Below, one piece after another: positions 1 through 6,648 of a DNA stretch of 12,207 bases (its first letter is position 1; the number at the start of each line of letters is the position of its first letter). Position numbers and translations under genes: made by a program. Origin of the DNA: Clostridiaceae bacterium (GTDB taxonomy: Bacteria; Bacillota; Clostridia; Oscillospirales; Acutalibacteraceae); contig CAJGCX010000048.1 in assembly GCA_904501895.1 (NCBI GenBank), positions 1 through 12,207 of the forward strand. The letters are read 5' to 3'. The notes below the pieces were generated by a model. That model searched no databases. It was not told where the DNA came from and was given only the letters and a program-made list of their open reading frames with translations.

Positions 1-204
1 AACATCAACATTCTCATCTGTGAAAATGTCCTCAATATTTTCATAAACCTTTTCGATATTGTATTTTTCTGCGAAAGCTACTGCCTTTTCATAAGTTCGA
101 TTTGCGACAGAATAAATTCTACCACCCATTTTGTTCATTTCTCGTGCAAAATCGTTTGCGATATTTCCGCAACCGAGTACTGCCCAATTAAATTTATTTA
201 ACAC
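1..204 (-). CDS. Gfo/Idh/MocA-family oxidoreductase, N-terminal fragment (runs off left edge)
   Basis: Only the first 68 codons are in the window, and the frame stays open to base 1. The product begins MLNKFNWAVLGCGNIANDF. Residues 8-16 form a beta strand followed by the dinucleotide-binding loop G-C-G-N-I-A. The following ANRTYEKAVAFAEKY stretch is the second Rossmann strand and helix typical of Gfo/Idh/MocA NAD(P)-dependent sugar or polyol dehydrogenases. The start is a GTG at 204-202, chosen because AGGTGA (215-210) lies 5 nt upstream; the nearby ATG in another frame hits a stop after two codons. The gene is divergent from the GH3 gene and shares a short promoter region with it. Known members oxidise or reduce sugars and related compounds, which fits the setting, but the substrate-binding C-terminal domain is missing here, so the substrate cannot be guessed. 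Confidence 0.85.
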   Translation of the reverse strand, partial: MLNKFNWAVLGCGNIANDFAREMNKMGGRIYSVANRTYEKAVAFAEKYNIEKVYENIEDIFTDENVDV

Positions 205-220
205 ATTAATCACCTACTGT

Positions 221-250
221 ATTATATCATAAAAACTCATTGACAATCAA
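221..250 (-). promoter_or_regulatory. Putative sigma-A promoter of the Gfo/Idh/MocA gene, with extended -10 box
   Basis: Read on the minus strand there is TTGATT (250-245), an 18-nt spacer and a perfect TATAAT (226-221) preceded by TGA, giving an extended -10. Transcription would start near 215-214, so the leader would be only about 10-11 nt and would begin at or within the ribosome binding site AGGTGA. The -35 region overlaps that of the divergent GH3 promoter, so the two promoters may compete for polymerase. Confidence 0.5.
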
Positions 251-267
251 CATTTTTTGTATATTAT
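240..267 (+). promoter_or_regulatory. Putative sigma-A promoter of the GH3 gene
   Basis: A perfect TTGACA (240-245), a 16-nt T-rich spacer and TATTAT (262-267, five of six consensus bases) precede the GH3 gene. The predicted start point is near 274, leaving a leader of about 27 nt before the ATG at 301. No clear operator palindrome or catabolite-repression (cre) site could be made out by eye in the 96-nt divergent region. Confidence 0.6.
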
Positions 268-286
268 GAACATATGAAAAGCTTTT

Positions 287-293
287 GGAGGGG
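287..293 (+). promoter_or_regulatory. Ribosome binding site that sets the GH3 start
   Basis: GGAGGGG lies 7 nt before the ATG at 301. An in-frame ATG at 274 has no ribosome binding site and sits on the predicted transcription start. Starting at 301 places a standard signal peptide exactly at the N-terminus. Confidence 0.8.
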
Positions 294-300
294 ATTTTTT

Positions 301-2907
301 ATGAAAAAAAGATTATTAAAGTCTGTTGCTGTTTTAATGGTAATCGCAATTCTTTTCACTTGCACAATCAGTGTATTCGCATATAGCGGCAGAATTGACC
401 TTGATATCGTTGCAGAAACTTCAAAAACTGCATTGAAAATTGAGGGTGAAGGAATTGTTCTTTTGAAAAACGAGGATAATGTTTTACCTCTTGAGGGCAA
501 AAAGCTGAATGTGTTTGGTGTTGGTTCAGTTTGTCCATTCTTTGGTGGTGCAGGTTCAGGTTGTATTACCTCTGAAAACCCAATAAGCTTTTATGATGCA
601 CTTGATGAAAAAGGTATTGTGTATAATGAGGAACTTCGCAAACTTTATGAAGAAGAATGTGGCACAAGTGCAATTCCTACAACAAACCATCCCGTTGTAA
701 ACAACGCTCTTGGTCTTATTCTTACAAAGAGTCAGCTTCCTGAAATGCCTGTTTCGCTTCTTACAGACGAGATTATGGATAATGCTGTATCATATTCTGA
801 CACAGCACTTGTTATGATTAGCAGAACAAGTGAAGAGGGCACTGACCTTACAGAAGATGTGCTTCGTATCAGTGATGAGGAAAGAGCACTTGTTGAAAAG
901 CTCAATGATAATTTTGAAAACATTATTGTTCTCTTTAACATTTCAAACATTATGGAAATGGGATTTGTTGATGAATATGAGAACATCAAGGCTGCTGCAG
1001 CAATCTGGATTCCAGGTGAATTTGGTATGCTTTCAGTTGCAGATATGCTCACAGGTGCAATTAACCCATCTGGCAGACTTGCAGACACAGTGGCTTACAA
1101 TGTAAGTGACCATCCTTCAGGCGTTTGCTTCGGTACAAATGAATATGAAGGTGGTGAATACTATGTAGAATATCTTGAGGGTATTTATGTGGGATATCGC
1201 TATTTTGAAACATTTGCTAAAGACAAGGTTCAGTATCCGTTTGGTTACGGACTTTCCTATACAGAATTCAAGCAGGAGCTTGTTAATTACAGCTTTGATG
1301 ATGGTAAGGTTACTGCAACTGTTAAGGTTACAAACACAGGTGATGTTGCAGGTAAAGAAACAGTACAGCTTTATTACAGCGCACCATATTATGAGAGCGG
1401 AATTGAAAAGAGTGCAATCTGCCTTGGTGGTTATGGTAAAACAAAGCTTTTAGAACCAGATGAAAGTCAGACATTGACAGTTTCTTACGACATTGAGGAT
1501 ATGGCATCTTATGACCATAAAAACAATGAAGCCTGGGTTCTTGAAAAGGGAACTTACAAAATTATCCTTGGTAAGAATGTCAGAGAACATATTGATACAT
1601 TTGATTATGTTCAGGCTGAAGATAAAATTATGAAGTATGACAACAAGACAGGCGTTGAAATCTCAAACAGATTTGACGATGTTTACAGTGGATTCCCTAT
1701 TCTTTCACGTGCTGATTATGAAGGCACTTACCCTGTTTTCAGACAGTTGACAGCAACTGATGGAATCAAGAATGTTGACCAGATTCCTGAAAAGACAACA
1801 GAGGGTACAGCGCCTGTTACCGGTGCAGTTTATGACGAAACAATAATGTTTGAGGATGTTTATGAAAATCCTGAACTTATGGATAAATTCCTTGACCAGC
1901 TTACTGTTAATGAAATGGTTATGATGGTTATTGACGGTGGTTACGGTACTCGTGGTGTTGAACGACTCGGTATTCCTCAGACATGGGATAATGATGCTCC
2001 ATCAAGCGTTAAGGGTCAGAATGGTATCGCTTTTACTGACAGTGGTACTGCATATCCTTGTGAGGTTGCAGTTGCTTGTACATGGAACGTTGATTTAGCT
2101 GAAGAAATGGGTAGATGTGTTGGTATTGAAGCTCGTGATATCGGCACAGATATCTGGTATGCTCCCGGTGTAAATATTCACCGAAACCCTGCAGGTGGCA
2201 GAAACTATGAATATTATTCAGAAGACCCTATCCTTTCAGCTACAATGGCATCTGCTGTTATTACAGGTTGCTATTCAGAAGGACTTGTTGTTACAATCAA
2301 GCACTTTGTTATGAATGACCAGGAATCTCACCGTGAAGGCGTTTTCACATGGGCTGATGAACAGACAATGCGTGAAATCTATCTTAAGGCATTTGAAATT
2401 CCGATTAAGGAATCACCTTGTCTTGGTGTTATGTCAGCATTTAACCGTATTGGTACAAACTGGTGTGGTGGTAGCTCAGCACTTCTCAACGACCTTCTTC
2501 GTGGTGAATGGGGATTCAACGGATTTGTTGTTTCTGACTATTCCTGGAACTTTACAGGAATCGGATATATGAGTCCTATCATTGCTGTTTATAACGGTAA
2601 CGATACATTGCTCACAGGTCTTTGGGCAGTTAACCTTCCATCTCATGTTATCGCAGTTACTGCACAGTATTATGCAGACCCGATAGGCTTTGGTACTGCA
2701 CTTCGTGAAGCTTGCAGACATCTTGTTACAGTTAAAATGCATACTAAAGCATTCCAAGAACCTTATGAATATGATGGTTCACTTATGGGAGCTTTATTGA
2801 AACCTGATGAATGGGAATTTGAAGAACCATACACACTTTCAAATATTGAATATCTCCTTAACAATGTACTTAATACAATTATTTACTTTGTAAAATTTAT
2901 TCTTTAA
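301..2907 (+). CDS. Exported GH3 beta-glucosidase-type glycosidase with inverted domain order
   Basis: This 868-residue protein probably hydrolyses terminal beta-linked sugars outside the cytoplasmic membrane. Residues 1-28 form a signal peptide: KR-rich start, hydrophobic VAVLMVIAILFTCTISV, possible cleavage after VFA. The usual C-terminal GH3 domain comes first (about 40-265); its S-E-E-G-T-D motif puts the likely acid/base Glu at 179. A fibronectin-III-like domain follows (about 335-430). The (beta/alpha)8 catalytic domain comes last (about 515-815), with the K667-H668 motif, N-D-Q-E-S-H-R after it, and the probable nucleophile D746 in VVSDY. The nucleophile neighbour is Tyr rather than the common Trp. 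This permuted order is known in R. albus and B. fibrisolvens beta-glucosidases. The end, YLLNNVLNTIIYFVKFIL, is hydrophobic and could tether the protein to the membrane. The gene is monocistronic, with its own promoter and terminator. GH3 membership is firm; the sugar specificity (glucose, xylose or other) is not. Confidence 0.9.
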   Translation: MKKRLLKSVAVLMVIAILFTCTISVFAYSGRIDLDIVAETSKTALKIEGEGIVLLKNEDNVLPLEGKKLNVFGVGSVCPFFGGAGSGCITSENPISFYDALDEKGIVYNEELRKLYEEECGTSAIPTTNHPVVNNALGLILTKSQLPEMPVSLLTDEIMDNAVSYSDTALVMISRTSEEGTDLTEDVLRISDEERALVEKLNDNFENIIVLFNISNIMEMGFVDEYENIKAAAAIWIPGEFGMLSVADMLTGAINPSGRLADTVAYNVSDHPSGVCFGTNEYEGGEYYVEYLEGIYVGYRYFETFAKDKVQYPFGYGLSYTEFKQELVNYSFDDGKVTATVKVTNTGDVAGKETVQLYYSAPYYESGIEKSAICLGGYGKTKLLEPDESQTLTVSYDIEDMASYDHKNNEAWVLEKGTYKIILGKNVREHIDTFDYVQAEDKIMKYDNKTGVEISNRFDDVYSGFPILSRADYEGTYPVFRQLTATDGIKNVDQIPEKTTEGTAPVTGAVYDETIMFEDVYENPELMDKFLDQLTVNEMVMMVIDGGYGTRGVERLGIPQTWDNDAPSSVKGQNGIAFTDSGTAYPCEVAVACTWNVDLAEEMGRCVGIEARDIGTDIWYAPGVNIHRNPAGGRNYEYYSEDPILSATMASAVITGCYSEGLVVTIKHFVMNDQESHREGVFTWADEQTMREIYLKAFEIPIKESPCLGVMSAFNRIGTNWCGGSSALLNDLLRGEWGFNGFVVSDYSWNFTGIGYMSPIIAVYNGNDTLLTGLWAVNLPSHVIAVTAQYYADPIGFGTALREACRHLVTVKMHTKAFQEPYEYDGSLMGALLKPDEWEFEEPYTLSNIEYLLNNVLNTIIYFVKFIL

Positions 2908-2914
2908 TACAACT

Positions 2915-2952
2915 AATGCCCGTCAATTTCGTCGGGCATTTCCTTTACTTTT
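2915..2952 (+). terminator. Rho-independent terminator after the GH3 gene
   Basis: An 8-bp perfect stem, AATGCCCG (2915-2922) with CGGGCATT (2933-2940), closes a 10-nt loop and is followed by a T-rich run (TTTCCTTTACTTTT). It begins 7 nt after the GH3 stop codon and separates that gene from the GH2 operon. Confidence 0.8.
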
Positions 2953-2983
2953 ATGTAAATATATGATATTATCAAAAAGGTGA
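2944..2983 (+). promoter_or_regulatory. Putative promoter fused to the ribosome binding site of the GH2 gene
   Basis: TTTACT (2944-2949), a 17-nt spacer and TATTAT (2967-2972, preceded by TGA as an extended -10) are followed after 5 nt by AGGTGA (2978-2983) and after 5 more by the ATG at 2989. The predicted start point near 2978-2979 would give a leader of only about 10 nt. The -35 is poor and lies in the T-run of the preceding terminator, so read-through from the GH3 gene is an alternative source of transcript. The same geometry occurs at 226-202 on the other strand. Confidence 0.4.
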
Positions 2984-2988
2984 TTTTT

Positions 2989-4752
2989 ATGAATATTAAA
3001 ATGGCGAAGCATTCAAACCCACAGTTCCAGAGAGATAATTTTCAAAACCTTGACGGACAGTGGGATTTTGGCTTTCAAAAAACAAAAATAGGGTTTAAAT
3101 TTTCAACTGATGAAAAACGAGCAGTTGAAATCAGAAGCAATAACCAATTCACACACAAAATCAATGTGCCTTTCTGTGTTGAAAGTGAACTTTCAGGAAT
3201 AGGATACAAGGATTTCATCAATATGGTCTGGTACAAAAAAATCGTCAATGTAAAGAAAGATGGTCATCGTGTATTTTTATGCTTTGGTGCTGCTGACCAC
3301 CTGACAACCGTTCTCGTAAACGGTAAATGTGCAGGCAGACACAAGGGTGGTTACACATCTTTCAGATTTGACATTACTGACCTCTGTTCTGACGGTGAAA
3401 ATGAGATTTTTGTACTTTGTGAGGATGACGTTAAAAATCCTTTCGTTATCCGTGGTAAGCAAAGTGAATGGAAAAAGAGTCACGCTTGTGACTACACACG
3501 TACAACAGGTATATGGCAGAGCGTTTATCTTGAATATGTGCCTGAAAATTATGTAAAGAATTTTAAAATTTATCCTGACCACAAAAATGGTCTTGTTACA
3601 ATTAACCTTGACCTTAAAGGTAAAGAAAATCTTTGTTGTGAAGCATTTTATGATGGTAAGAGTGTCGGTAAAAATGTAATCGAAAATGCTTGTGGCAACG
3701 AGGTTTTACAGATTAAATTAGATGAAACTCACCTTTGGGAGGTTGGCAATGGTCGTCTTTATGACCTTAACATTACCTTTGGTGAAGATGAAGTAAAATC
3801 ATATTTCGGACTTCGTAATGTACGACTTGACGGATACAAATTCCTTATTAATGAAAAGAGCGTTTTTCAGCGTCTTGTACTTGACCAGGGCTTTTACAAA
3901 AAAGGTATTTACACAGCACCAAGTGATGAAGATTTAATCAATGACATTAAAATTTCTATGGATTTAGGCTTTAACGGTGCAAGACTTCATCAGAAGGTAT
4001 TTGACCCTAAATTCCTTTACTATGCTGACCAGTTAGGTTACATTGTATGGGGAGAATACGCTAACTGGGGACTTGACTACTCTAATCCAAAGAGTGTTGA
4101 TGTTTTCCTCAATGAATGGAGAGAAGCACTTGAGCGTGACTTTAACCATCCTGCACTTATCGGTTGGTGTCCTTTCAACGAAACGTGGAATTACAAGGGC
4201 AGACGCCAGTATGACCCATTACTTGCAACAGTTTATGACTTTACAAAAGCTGTTGACTCAACTCGTCCTTGTATTGACACAAGTGGTAATTTCCATGTGA
4301 AAACCGATATTTTTGACTTGCACGATTATAGCTATGATGTGGAATTTTTCAAGAACAACTATGACCGTTTTATGACAGAAGATTATCTTTATCAGCATGT
4401 ACTTGTTGAAAACGAAGGCAGGCAAGAATATAAAGGTGAGCCTGTATTTATCAGCGAATACGGTGGAATCAAATGGGTAAGTGACGAGTCAATCAAGTCC
4501 TGGGGTTATGGCAAGGATGTAAAAACTCCTGAAGAATTTGCTGACAGATATGTAGGTCTTACTGATGTAATCGTAGAAAACTACAAGATGTTTGGCTTCT
4601 GCTATACTCAGCTTTATGATATTGAGCAGGAGCAGAATGGTCTTTATACTTATGACAGAGAAAAGAAATTTGACGAAAAGATTTATGACAGAATAAGAGC
4701 AGTAAACACAAAGCTTGCTGCTATCGAAAAGGTAAAATGGACAAAGAATTAA
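2989..4752 (+). CDS. Cytoplasmic glycoside hydrolase family 2 (beta-galactosidase-like)
   Basis: This 587-residue retaining beta-glycosidase has the three-part GH2 core: a jelly-roll sugar-binding domain (about 15-185, including NLDGQWDF), an Ig-like sandwich (about 186-275) and a (beta/alpha)8 catalytic domain (about 276-580). The acid/base is E398 in WCPFNETWN and the nucleophile is E490 in ISEYGG. No signal peptide is present, so it acts on imported oligosaccharides. The start is the ATG at 2989, 5 nt after AGGTGA; a GTG at 2980 in the same frame lies inside that site. Beta-glucuronidases carry an N-x-K motif just before a G-I-F-T-R-D-R-like segment. Here the matching segment is E548-Q549-N550 before GLYTYDR, so the motif is absent and glucuronidase activity is unlikely. 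At about 590 residues it is far shorter than LacZ or typical GH2 beta-mannosidases. The fold and catalysis are secure; the sugar is open. Confidence 0.9.
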   Translation: MNIKMAKHSNPQFQRDNFQNLDGQWDFGFQKTKIGFKFSTDEKRAVEIRSNNQFTHKINVPFCVESELSGIGYKDFINMVWYKKIVNVKKDGHRVFLCFGAADHLTTVLVNGKCAGRHKGGYTSFRFDITDLCSDGENEIFVLCEDDVKNPFVIRGKQSEWKKSHACDYTRTTGIWQSVYLEYVPENYVKNFKIYPDHKNGLVTINLDLKGKENLCCEAFYDGKSVGKNVIENACGNEVLQIKLDETHLWEVGNGRLYDLNITFGEDEVKSYFGLRNVRLDGYKFLINEKSVFQRLVLDQGFYKKGIYTAPSDEDLINDIKISMDLGFNGARLHQKVFDPKFLYYADQLGYIVWGEYANWGLDYSNPKSVDVFLNEWREALERDFNHPALIGWCPFNETWNYKGRRQYDPLLATVYDFTKAVDSTRPCIDTSGNFHVKTDIFDLHDYSYDVEFFKNNYDRFMTEDYLYQHVLVENEGRQEYKGEPVFISEYGGIKWVSDESIKSWGYGKDVKTPEEFADRYVGLTDVIVENYKMFGFCYTQLYDIEQEQNGLYTYDREKKFDEKIYDRIRAVNTKLAAIEKVKWTKN

Positions 4753-5315
4753 TCAGAGAATTTTTTAATGGCTTTGCACCAAATTGGGATAATGAGCCAA
4801 TTGCTGAAAAAGAAATTATAGATACAATTATCCAAAATGCAGGAATAAAAGAAAATATTAATGTGCTTGACATTGCTTGTGGTACAGGGGTACTATTCTC
4901 CTTTTATCTTGAACACAATGTTAAGAGCATTACAGCAGTTGACTTATCCCCTGAAATGGTGAAAATTGCAAAATCTAAATTTCCACAAGCTGATGTAATT
5001 TGTAGTGACGCTGAAAGTATATCATTTGACAAGCAGTTTGATGTTGTTATGATTTATAATGCTTTTCCACATTTTCCTGAACCAAAATTGCTTATTGAAA
5101 ACCTTTCAAAGGCTTTAAAATCAGGTGGAAAAATCAGCATTGCACACGGATTGAGTAAAAAGGAGCTTGATGAGGTACACAAAAAATCAGCAGGCAGAGT
5201 TTCAAATATTCTTCCTGAATGTGATAAATTAGCCGAGCTTTTAAGTCCATATTTCAATGTAGATATTCAGATTTCCAACGATAGAATGTATCAGGTTGTT
5301 GGTACTAAAAAATAA
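4737..5315 (+). CDS. Class I SAM-dependent methyltransferase, small
   Basis: This 192-residue protein is a single Rossmann-type methyltransferase domain. Motif I is VLDIACGTG (43-51), which binds S-adenosylmethionine. Motif II ends in the acidic residue D69 (AVDLSPEMV), which normally contacts the SAM ribose. FDVVMIYNAFPHF (101-113) matches motif IV and LKSGGKISIAHG (127-138) the post-IV strand. It resembles UbiE/methyltransferase-11-type enzymes but has no domain that reveals the acceptor. The ATG lies inside the last codons of the GH2 gene (16-nt overlap), with AAAGG a few bases upstream, which suggests translational coupling. The aldo/keto reductase follows after 9 nt. A small-molecule acceptor is an inference only; the link to glycan breakdown may be functional or merely positional. 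Confidence 0.85.
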   Translation: MDKELIREFFNGFAPNWDNEPIAEKEIIDTIIQNAGIKENINVLDIACGTGVLFSFYLEHNVKSITAVDLSPEMVKIAKSKFPQADVICSDAESISFDKQFDVVMIYNAFPHFPEPKLLIENLSKALKSGGKISIAHGLSKKELDEVHKKSAGRVSNILPECDKLAELLSPYFNVDIQISNDRMYQVVGTKK

Positions 5316-5324
5316 GGTGATTTT

Positions 5325-6443
5325 ATGAGTAATTATTTCCCTGAGGTAAAAAAGAATTTTGGCTTCGGTTGTATGCGACTTCCTCGCAAGGGTCCGCTTA
5401 TTGACTACAAGCAGACAAATCAGATGATTGACACCTTTATCGAGGCAGGCTTCAACTATTTTGATACTGCAAAGGGCTATATGGAAATGAGAAATGAGGC
5501 TACCCTCAAAAAGTGCCTTACATCACGTTATCCAAGAGATGCCTATGTCCTTGCTGACAAATTATCAGATGGATTTTTTAAGAAGGAAAGCGATATCAGA
5601 CCACTTTTTGAAAAGCAGTTAAAGGCTTGTGGTGTTGAATATTTTGACTTTTACTTAATGCACGCACAGAATGCTACAAACTTTGAAAAATACAAGGAAT
5701 GTCGTGCATACGAAACCGCATTTGAACTTAAAAAGGAAGGCAAAATCCGTCACGTAGGATTTTCATTCCACGATAAGGCAGAAGTCCTTGATAAAATTCT
5801 TACAGAATATCCTGAAATGGAATTTGTGCAGATTCAGTTCAATTACCTTGACTACAACGATGAGTCAGTTGAAGGCAGAAAATGCTATGAGGTCTGTCGT
5901 AAACACAACAAACCGATTATTGTTATGGAGCCTGTTAAGGGTGGTAGTCTTGTAAAGCTTCCTGAGAAAGCTAAAAAGGTATTGGATGACCTTAATGGTG
6001 GCTCACCTGCTTCCTATGCTATTCGTTTCACCGCAAGCTTTGAGGGTATTTTTATGGTGCTTTCAGGTATGAGTGATATGGAACAGATGAATGACAATAT
6101 CAGCTTTATGAAGGATTTTGTGCCATTCAATGACAAGGAATATGAAGCAGTTAACAAGGTTTGTGAAATTATGAATGCACAGCATTTAATTCCTTGTACT
6201 GCTTGCAGATATTGTGTTGACGGATGTCCTAAAAACATACCTATTCCTGAAATTTTTGCTTGTATGAATGACAGAAAGCAGTTTAAGGACTGGAACGCTG
6301 AATATTATTATGAGGATGTTCATACTGCAGGCAAAGGAAAAGCTTCTGATTGTATTCAGTGCGGACTTTGTGAAAAGGCTTGCCCACAACATCTTGAAAT
6401 CAGAAAACTTTTAAAAGATGTGGCAAAGGAATTTGGAAAATAA
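5325..6443 (+). CDS. Aldo/keto reductase with C-terminal 4Fe-4S ferredoxin domain
   Basis: This 372-residue oxidoreductase joins an aldo/keto reductase barrel (about 8-270) to a two-cluster ferredoxin-like tail. The AKR catalytic tetrad is visible: D47 and Y52 in FDTAKGY, K79 in VLADK and H113 in LMHAQ. The tail holds two CxxCxxCxxxCP motifs, C291/294/297/301 and C343/346/349/353, each expected to bind a 4Fe-4S cluster. Enzymes with this layout are common in anaerobes and are thought to couple carbonyl or alcohol redox chemistry to electron carriers as well as NAD(P)H; few are characterised. The ATG is preceded by AAGGTGA, which overlaps the TAA stop of the methyltransferase gene. It is the last gene of the GH2 operon, and the bidirectional terminator follows about 150 nt downstream. 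The substrate is unknown. Because the reading frame is intact and both the tetrad and all eight cysteines are present, it is probably active. Confidence 0.9.
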   Translation: MSNYFPEVKKNFGFGCMRLPRKGPLIDYKQTNQMIDTFIEAGFNYFDTAKGYMEMRNEATLKKCLTSRYPRDAYVLADKLSDGFFKKESDIRPLFEKQLKACGVEYFDFYLMHAQNATNFEKYKECRAYETAFELKKEGKIRHVGFSFHDKAEVLDKILTEYPEMEFVQIQFNYLDYNDESVEGRKCYEVCRKHNKPIIVMEPVKGGSLVKLPEKAKKVLDDLNGGSPASYAIRFTASFEGIFMVLSGMSDMEQMNDNISFMKDFVPFNDKEYEAVNKVCEIMNAQHLIPCTACRYCVDGCPKNIPIPEIFACMNDRKQFKDWNAEYYYEDVHTAGKGKASDCIQCGLCEKACPQHLEIRKLLKDVAKEFGK

Positions 6444-6589
6444 TAAAATCTACTGAATATTATTTTGTCCGATATATCTTTAACAATGGGAATTACACTC
6501 CCCTTTTAACGGAATAAATTAATAAAATCGGCAATATGCTTATATTAGACAAAATGCATTTAGTACATATGAAAAATAAATAACATAAT

Positions 6590-6629
6590 AAAAGAGAAGT
6601 CAAGGAACAAAACCAAGACTTCTCTTTTT
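6590..6629. terminator. Bidirectional terminator between convergent operons
   Basis: A 12-bp perfect inverted repeat, AAAAGAGAAGTC (6590-6601) with GACTTCTCTTTT (6617-6628), encloses a 15-nt loop. T-runs lie on the exit side in both directions, so it can end both the GH2 operon (plus) and the mutase/GH38 operon (minus). The remaining 146 nt between it and the reductase stop codon hold no gene or strong signal that I can see. Confidence 0.85.
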
Positions 6630-6648
6630 GTTTATAATTAAAGTACTC

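Noticed and set aside
274..300. Upstream ATG as the GH3 start
   Set aside because: It has no ribosome binding site and lies on the predicted transcription start. The ATG at 301 has GGAGGGG and a clean signal peptide. Kept only as a low-interest finding.
264..500. Minus-strand frame opposite the GH3 start
   Set aside because: It lies opposite a signal peptide and covers the promoter of the real gene; no ribosome binding site is seen.
2980..2988. GTG as the GH2 start
   Set aside because: It lies inside the AGGTGA ribosome binding site of the ATG at 2989.
6484..6508. Small hairpin GGGA/TCCC followed by TTTT downstream of the reductase gene
   Set aside because: The stem is only four base pairs; the strong bidirectional terminator at 6590-6629 explains termination.
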